Assembly: GCF_000344685.1 (NCBI RefSeq)
Contig: NW_006920411.1
Location: 2,035,037-2,099,036 of the forward strand
From: Gloeophyllum trabeum ATCC 11539
Lineage: Eukaryota > Basidiomycota > Agaricomycetes > Gloeophyllales > Gloeophyllaceae
Reading direction: 5' to 3'
DNA: 64,000 nt
Every line of letters begins with the position of its first letter. Within the stretch, counting starts at the first letter, position 1. The notes under the pieces were generated by a model. That model saw only the letters and a list, made by a program, of their open reading frames with translations. It made no database searches and had not been told where the DNA came from. Positions 59,650 through 64,000 of the stretch are shown in pieces. The position numbers and the translations under genes are program-made.

Positions 59650-60008
59650 AGGACCCCCGATAATTGGTATAAATGCCTGATCAGGTTCCGGACAAATTTT
59701 GGGACTTTAGAGCCCTCAATGGCTGATTTTTCACAGACAAATCGGCCGATTCTGGAGAACAGGCCTGATTTTTTTCCGGACATTTTGGTCAGACTTGGCC
59801 ATTTCGACGCCATATTTACCCCGGCACCTGCCGGCGAAGCTAAATTTAGACGTACCCCCGCCATAGCTGCCTTTTAGAGCGACTTTTTCGCTGTGATGCC
59901 TGTTTTTTTCCGGACAAAAGGTCCAAAATCGGCGATTTTCTTCCGGACAAAATGGGTCTACTTATGGGTCCTCGGGATCAGGCATTTATAATGATTATCG
60001 GGGGTCCT
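59650..60008. mobile_element. Intact short TIR element (copy 2) with perfect 8-bp target duplication
   Basis: 359 bp. Ends: AGGACCCCCGATAAT on both strands, with inverted homology running about 32 bp (through TATAAATGCCTGATC). Flanked by GGTTCATC at 59642-59649 and 60009-60016, a perfect direct repeat. Internally TTCCGGACAAA-like motifs recur five times. No coding capacity. A MITE-type element; an 8-bp duplication suggests hAT or another 8-bp-TSD superfamily. The perfect duplication suggests it is younger than copy 1. Confidence 0.88.
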
Positions 60009-60044
60009 GGTTCATCACATACCCACCCGGGTGACGACAGAAAC

Positions 60045-60096
60045 AAGCCTAACTAGGCTTGCGACTGTAGACGGAGTCGCGAGCCTAGTTAGGCTT
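60045..60096. repeat. 52-nt hairpin: 22-bp arms, 8-nt loop
   Basis: AAGCCTAACTAGGCTTGCGA (60045-60064, arm to 60066) pairs with 60075-60096; the single mismatch is T-G, a wobble in RNA. Each arm also contains the self-inverted AGCCTAACTAGGCT-type core. It lies 36 bp outside copy 2 of the short TIR element. Could be the centre of a foldback element or a transcribed hairpin; not a bacterial-type terminator. Confidence 0.7.
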
Positions 60097-60198
60097 GGAA
60101 ACCTTATTTGCCCACCCCACGTTAATGCCCCATCTGTTTCCTACCCCACCTGTACTCTCTAACTTGCAAGCCAGAGTCCCTTGTATACGTATCTAGTG

Positions 60199-60331
60199 TA
60201 CGTAGCAGTGCCCAGCATGTATATTAACCGCTGCCCTCCGTCGCCTCTGCCGCCCACCTCCCCGTCCTCGCTGTCTCTCCCGTTGACCGCTGTCCTGCTG
60301 CCGCTGCCGGGCCGACTCCGGTAAGGGTCTG
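60199..60331. repeat. Repeat module A, copy 1
   Basis: GTACGTAGCAGTGCCCAGCA at 60199 through CCGACTCCGGTAAGGGTCTG at 60331. The reverse complement is at 63863-64000. Interior is rich in CGTCGCC/CCGCTGCC. It ends at the 5-base GTCTG shared with module B. Confidence 0.8.
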
Positions 60332-60556
60332 GGAATAGACCCCAACCCTAGGGCGCGGGCCACGTGTTATGCATGGCGTCACCACCGCGGCGGTTCTTCG
60401 GCGCTGCATCCCGCCTTCGTCGCTGTCGGCTGTTGCCCGTCGTCGCTGTCGCCGACGATGACGGCGGCTACAGCACTCGTATGTAGTCGTAAAAATGTGC
60501 AATAAATTCCGTTAAATATAGTAGATTCGTATGATTATGATTCTTCATCTACGCTG
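60327..60556. repeat. Repeat module B, copy 1 (inverted to 62546-62775)
   Basis: 230 bp starting GTCTGGGAATAGACCCCAAC and ending CATCTACGCTG. The opposite-strand copy at 62546-62775 has the same length and is almost identical. It contains GTCG-rich stretches that give identical arginine-rich chance frames on both copies (60224-60502 minus, 62600-62866 plus); these are not evidence of a gene. Confidence 0.85.
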
Positions 60557-62545
60557 CCATTACAACGCCTCCATTGACCGGCAACATTGCCTTAAGCAGT
60601 GCACTCACTGTTACAAATGTCGGTGGCGTCTACCCCTCATATACAGTCTCAAGGCGTGATAAGTTCATAGTCAACTAGCAATATGTGTTATACCACATAG
60701 AAAACGCTTGATACGCACCGAACTAGTGCTTACATGCAAGTATTCACCACTGTTTGACTGTGCATGGAGCAGAAACAGACAGTAGTAGCGGTAGCAACCC
60801 AGGTCAGGTACTCATATACGATTGGTCACATAGTCATATTCCAGCTGTCCTGCATGAAGGCACTGTCAGGCGATAGCCCTAGAAAGCTAGGTGCTCAGGG
60901 ATAACCCACGGAAGAAAGGAAATGAGATAGGGAACGAACAGAGCGGTCAAAAACATGGAAAATGAGGGGAAAGAGGCAGGAAGATATATGATTGCACTGA
61001 CATACATACCTGTAATGATTGTGATGCTCATTGCATCGTATGGCTAGCTGAGGCTGAGTGGATAGAAAGCCTTGCCCAGGGCCATCCAAGACTGATCCAT
61101 GCTGTAGCGACGCCCAGGGATCCTCTGACGAGGGTGATTCAATGGTAAGATCATCGAAGGAGATGGTGGGCAAGCGATAGCTGGCGCAGAGACACAGACG
61201 GCGATGGCATATCAATTGATAGCAATCAAATAAGACGGCAAAAGTAATCGTACCAGGGGGCGACAGCATAGGCAACGATCAAAACAATAAGCTTTCGTCA
61301 AATGACTGACAACTTACAAAATCATGAGAACACTTCCAGCGTCATTGCTGCAGCCGCAATATGCAAGCATACCCCGGCGCCCTTCGCCCGGCGCACTCGT
61401 GAGCTTCCAAGTAGTCATAGAGCCCTTTGGAGGCTTCGTCACATTCAGAACAGTCGCAACGCCCATGTAAGCATGTAAGCCGCCAGCCGCGAATTTAGAG
61501 AGCAGAGTCCCAGAGAGGAGTATAGATGAGAGCGCGGAGGAAACTCAGCCACAGCGCCGTCCGCATTCCGTCCGAATTCATGCCTACACTGCTTGTCGTC
61601 ACGCCTGGGTAACGGCGCCTCTTCCTCTACCGTACCAGCCGTTCCACCGGGCTAATTCATCTGGTTGTCTCGCTGGCAATATCTGATATATGTCTTGTAG
61701 TCTGCTGGAATCGTCTTAGGCTTATTTCTCTCAATGAATGCATGCGCTGACGGTCAGGACATCAGGCGGACGTTGTGGTAAGTAACCGTCTATACTGCAT
61801 TGAAACCGTGCCAGATGGATAACTACTGTTACTACTTTGACTCGTAGACTCCGTCGTATGAACTGGGGCAGCATGTCTTCGATACGCAGCCATGTATCTC
61901 CTCTTCACATCGCCCGGCCTCTCTGTATCCTCCTCGTTGTTGAATCTCGTGGAGAGGATGCAATGCTATGGAACTTGGTCTGTGGATGATGGTGAGTGCT
62001 TACTGCCAATTTGCTTGTACTTCTGCCGCCCTGTCCTCTCCTTCTCCCTTCCATTGTGCAGTTCATCCGTGGTTTGGGAGTACATAGGAAGGCATTACAG
62101 GCCGTGATATATAAACAGTATTTTTCACCATCTTCTGTTCGTTTTCCGCTTCTACTTCCCATTGTTCCTATGGTCTGATTCTCCCTCTCCTATTGTGTAG
62201 TTTTCCCTGTTTAGCAGGCTTGCCAGGGTCGCTTTCATGGCACGCTCTTGTGTTATTTCACTGGTATACAACTTGAATGGTGAGATACTAATAGTATTCG
62301 ACTGCAATTGGAGCCCCTACTGCTGCTGGTGTCTAGTTGTGGCATATGCTCTAAGACATAGGTGAGTATTCGCTCTATACACATAATATGTGTGTATGAA
62401 GTGTCTGTAACTGTATCAGAGGGATACCAGTACATGCTGTAAATTATTTTTCTGAGCCTCAGTGCATGCGTCGACGCCGCAGTTTTAGACAGTAGTGAGC
62501 ACGAGGTTTCCGACTATGATAACGGTCGACAGCGCCTCGCAACGA
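60557..62545. other. Spacer of the B inverted repeat, no gene seen
   Basis: About 2.0 kb. A minus-strand frame at 60895-61275 reads SFDDLTIESPSSEDPWASLQ and looks more protein-like than most, but it is Cys/His-rich later, lacks a domain and I could not link it to other exons. A plus-strand frame at 61892-62107 is also unsupported. Possibly remnants of a mobile element's interior. Confidence 0.4.
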
Positions 62546-62775
62546 CAGCGTAGATGAAGAATCATAATCATACGAATCTACTATATTTAACGGAATTTAT
62601 TGCACATTTTTACGACTACATACGAGTGCTGTAGCCGCCGTCATCGTCGGCGACAGCGACGACGGGCAACAGCCGACAGCGACGAAGGCGGGATGCAGCG
62701 CCGAAGAACCGCCGCGGTGGTGACGCCATGCATAACACGTGGCCCGCGCCCTAGGGTTGGGGTCTATTCCCAGAC
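62546..62775. repeat. Repeat module B, copy 2 (inverted)
   Basis: Reverse complement of 60327-60556, beginning CAGCGTAGATGAAGAATCAT and ending GGTCTATTCCCAGAC. Directly followed by module C instead of module A. Confidence 0.85.
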
Positions 62776-62982
62776 TACGGTTGACCAGGAGTGTCAGGTC
62801 TATTTTGCATTTGCACTTCGCACTTGCGTTTGGCTGAGGGCACGCCGTGAGTTCGAAGCCCGATGAGAGCAACGGGCAAGGGGCCGTGGGAACGTCCCGG
62901 ATACTGCCGTACCCCTGTTGTCGCTGTGCTCGACGTTGCCCGACGCGTTGTCGACGCTGTTGTCGGCGATGTCGACGAATGT
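62776..62982. repeat. Repeat module C, copy 1
   Basis: Starts TACGGTTGACCAGGAGTGTC and runs to GTCGACGAATGTT. Inverted at 63660-63862. Contains GAGTTCGAAGCCC, close to a pol III B box, preceded by TGGCTGAGGG, but the spacing is too short for a tRNA. The distal part is rich in GTCG/TTGTCG. Confidence 0.8.
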
Positions 62983-63659
62983 TAAGCGATGAATATTCCT
63001 AAAAATACACGGAAAAAATCGGTTCCTTCTGAGCTTATTGTACCAACCTATTTAATATCAATTATTCTGTTCATTTGAGGAGCTATGCGAGAAGTCGTTG
63101 CACAATCAACGTTGCGAGTCAAGAGGTGCGTTCAATATTAAGACGAACTCTACAATTGAGATAGGGAGCATTGACATGCGCGCCAATGTCAATGAAACTA
63201 ATCCATATCCGACGCCGTTGCGCATTCCCCCTATACTACTAGTAACCCGTCGTGGCGAATTGCAAGGGAGCAAACACGCGCATGTTCGACGGTCCCGACC
63301 TGCTACCGCATTAGGTAGTCGGCAAGTGTGGGAAGGAAATTGTGGCGTCTGCCACACACCCTTGGCCAGCCTTGCGGGCTTCAGGAACATGTGTGCTCTG
63401 TTAGCTGCAAATGCTGCATGGACAGTAGATGAGTACAAATAGCGGCAGAATAAATGCGGTGGTGTGGTATCTGTGACGCGACCCACGATGAACTTCAACA
63501 AGACAAATCTAATATGGCCACACTATCCAGCACACTCTTCGAGGGCAAACTTTCACACAACACCTAAACATGTCTAGACATTTACACCCTAATAGTTGCA
63601 AATCTATGCCTGTTCAGAAGGATTACAATTTTTTCAGTATTTGTTTGGGAGTTTCAGCG
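62983..63659. other. Spacer of the C inverted repeat, no gene seen
   Basis: About 0.68 kb. Two overlapping opposite frames (63098-63442 plus, 63106-63501 minus) show no domain. Nothing else seen. Confidence 0.4.
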
Positions 63660-63862
63660 CAACCTTCGTCGACGTCGCCGACAACAGCGTCGACAATGCG
63701 TCGGGCAACGTCGAGCACAGCGACAACAGGGGTACGGCAGTATCCGGGACGTTCCCACGGCCTCTTGCCCGTTGCTCTCATCGGGATTCGAACTCACGGC
63801 GTGCCCTCAGCCAAACGCAAGTGCGAAATGCAAAATAGACCTGACACTCCTGGTCAACCGTA
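63660..63862. repeat. Repeat module C, copy 2 (inverted)
   Basis: Reverse complement of 62776-62982 with small differences (AACCTTCGTCGAC against AACATTCGTCGAC; ATTCGAACTC against CTTCGAACTC). Joined directly to module A. Confidence 0.8.
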
Positions 63863-64000
63863 CAGACCCTTACCGGAGTCGGCCCGGCAGCGGCAGCAGG
63901 ACAGCGGTCAACGGGAGAGACAGCGAGGACGGGAAGGTGGGCGGCAGAGGCGACGGAAGGCAGCCGCTTATTATTACATGCTGGGCACCTGCCTACGTAC
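63863..64000. repeat. Repeat module A, copy 2 (inverted, runs off the window)
   Basis: CAGACCCTTACCGGAGTCGG onward is the reverse complement of 60199-60331, with scattered changes near the outer end (ACATGCTGGGCACCTGCCTA). Still matching at base 64000, so the repeat continues past the edge. Confidence 0.8.

Noticed and set aside
60224..62866. Identical arginine-rich proteins on both strands (60224-60502, 62600-62866)
   Set aside because: They come from the inverted repeat module B; identity reflects the DNA repeat, and the composition follows from GTCG-rich sequence.
1..64000. CRISPR arrays, bacterial operons, Shine-Dalgarno sites and riboswitches
   Set aside because: The sequence is eukaryotic, genes are intron-split and no regularly spaced direct repeats were seen.

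Overview
The window is nuclear DNA of a filamentous basidiomycete, most likely an Agaricomycete. Protein-coding genes are split by many short introns (about 50-66 nt, GT..AG, often with a CTGAC/CTAAC-like branch point). Genes are closely packed on both strands, each with its own promoter and no operons. Several proteins are typical of fungi (FMP27-type bridge-like lipid transfer protein, two-domain fluoride exporter, DUF2985 and DUF7704 proteins, cobalamin-independent methionine synthase). One stretch of 749 N at 16399-17147 is an assembly gap. I cannot name the species from sequence alone.

Layout. 1-14384 holds two minus-strand genes: an Argonaute whose C-terminus runs off the left edge, and a very large FMP27/BLTP2-type lipid-transfer protein. 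14649-23480 is a transposon island: a short inverted-repeat element with an 8-bp target duplication is interrupted by a ~6.4 kb inserted unit containing a 5'-truncated, decayed Ty3/gypsy chromovirus, followed by tRNA-like and inverted repeats. 23503-58902 is a gene-dense block of 18 ordinary genes: TIM-barrel dehydratase-like, DNA polymerase epsilon subunit B, PHAF1-like, pyrimidine nucleotidase, eL6, copper amine oxidase, COX18-type insertase, DUF7704, 3-ketodihydrosphingosine reductase, fluoride exporter, CK2 beta, eL36, VTT-domain protein, an unknown one-TM protein, Ca2+-regulated mitochondrial carrier, a small Tma17-like coiled-coil protein, DUF2985 and MetE. 58903-64000 is gene-poor and repeat-rich, with an intact copy of the 8-bp-TSD element, a 52-nt hairpin and a mosaic of three inverted repeat modules that continues past the right edge.

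The genes are mostly housekeeping and do not form one pathway. Divergent pairs probably share promoters (DPB2/PHAF1, nucleotidase/eL6, amine oxidase/COX18, KDSR/fluoride exporter). The DPB2 side of one such promoter carries an MCB box, as expected for a G1/S replication gene. The accessory interest lies in the nested mobile elements and the right-edge repeat mosaic; the slicer-competent Argonaute is an obvious candidate for silencing such repeats, but that link is only inference. I found no convincing new multi-gene system.
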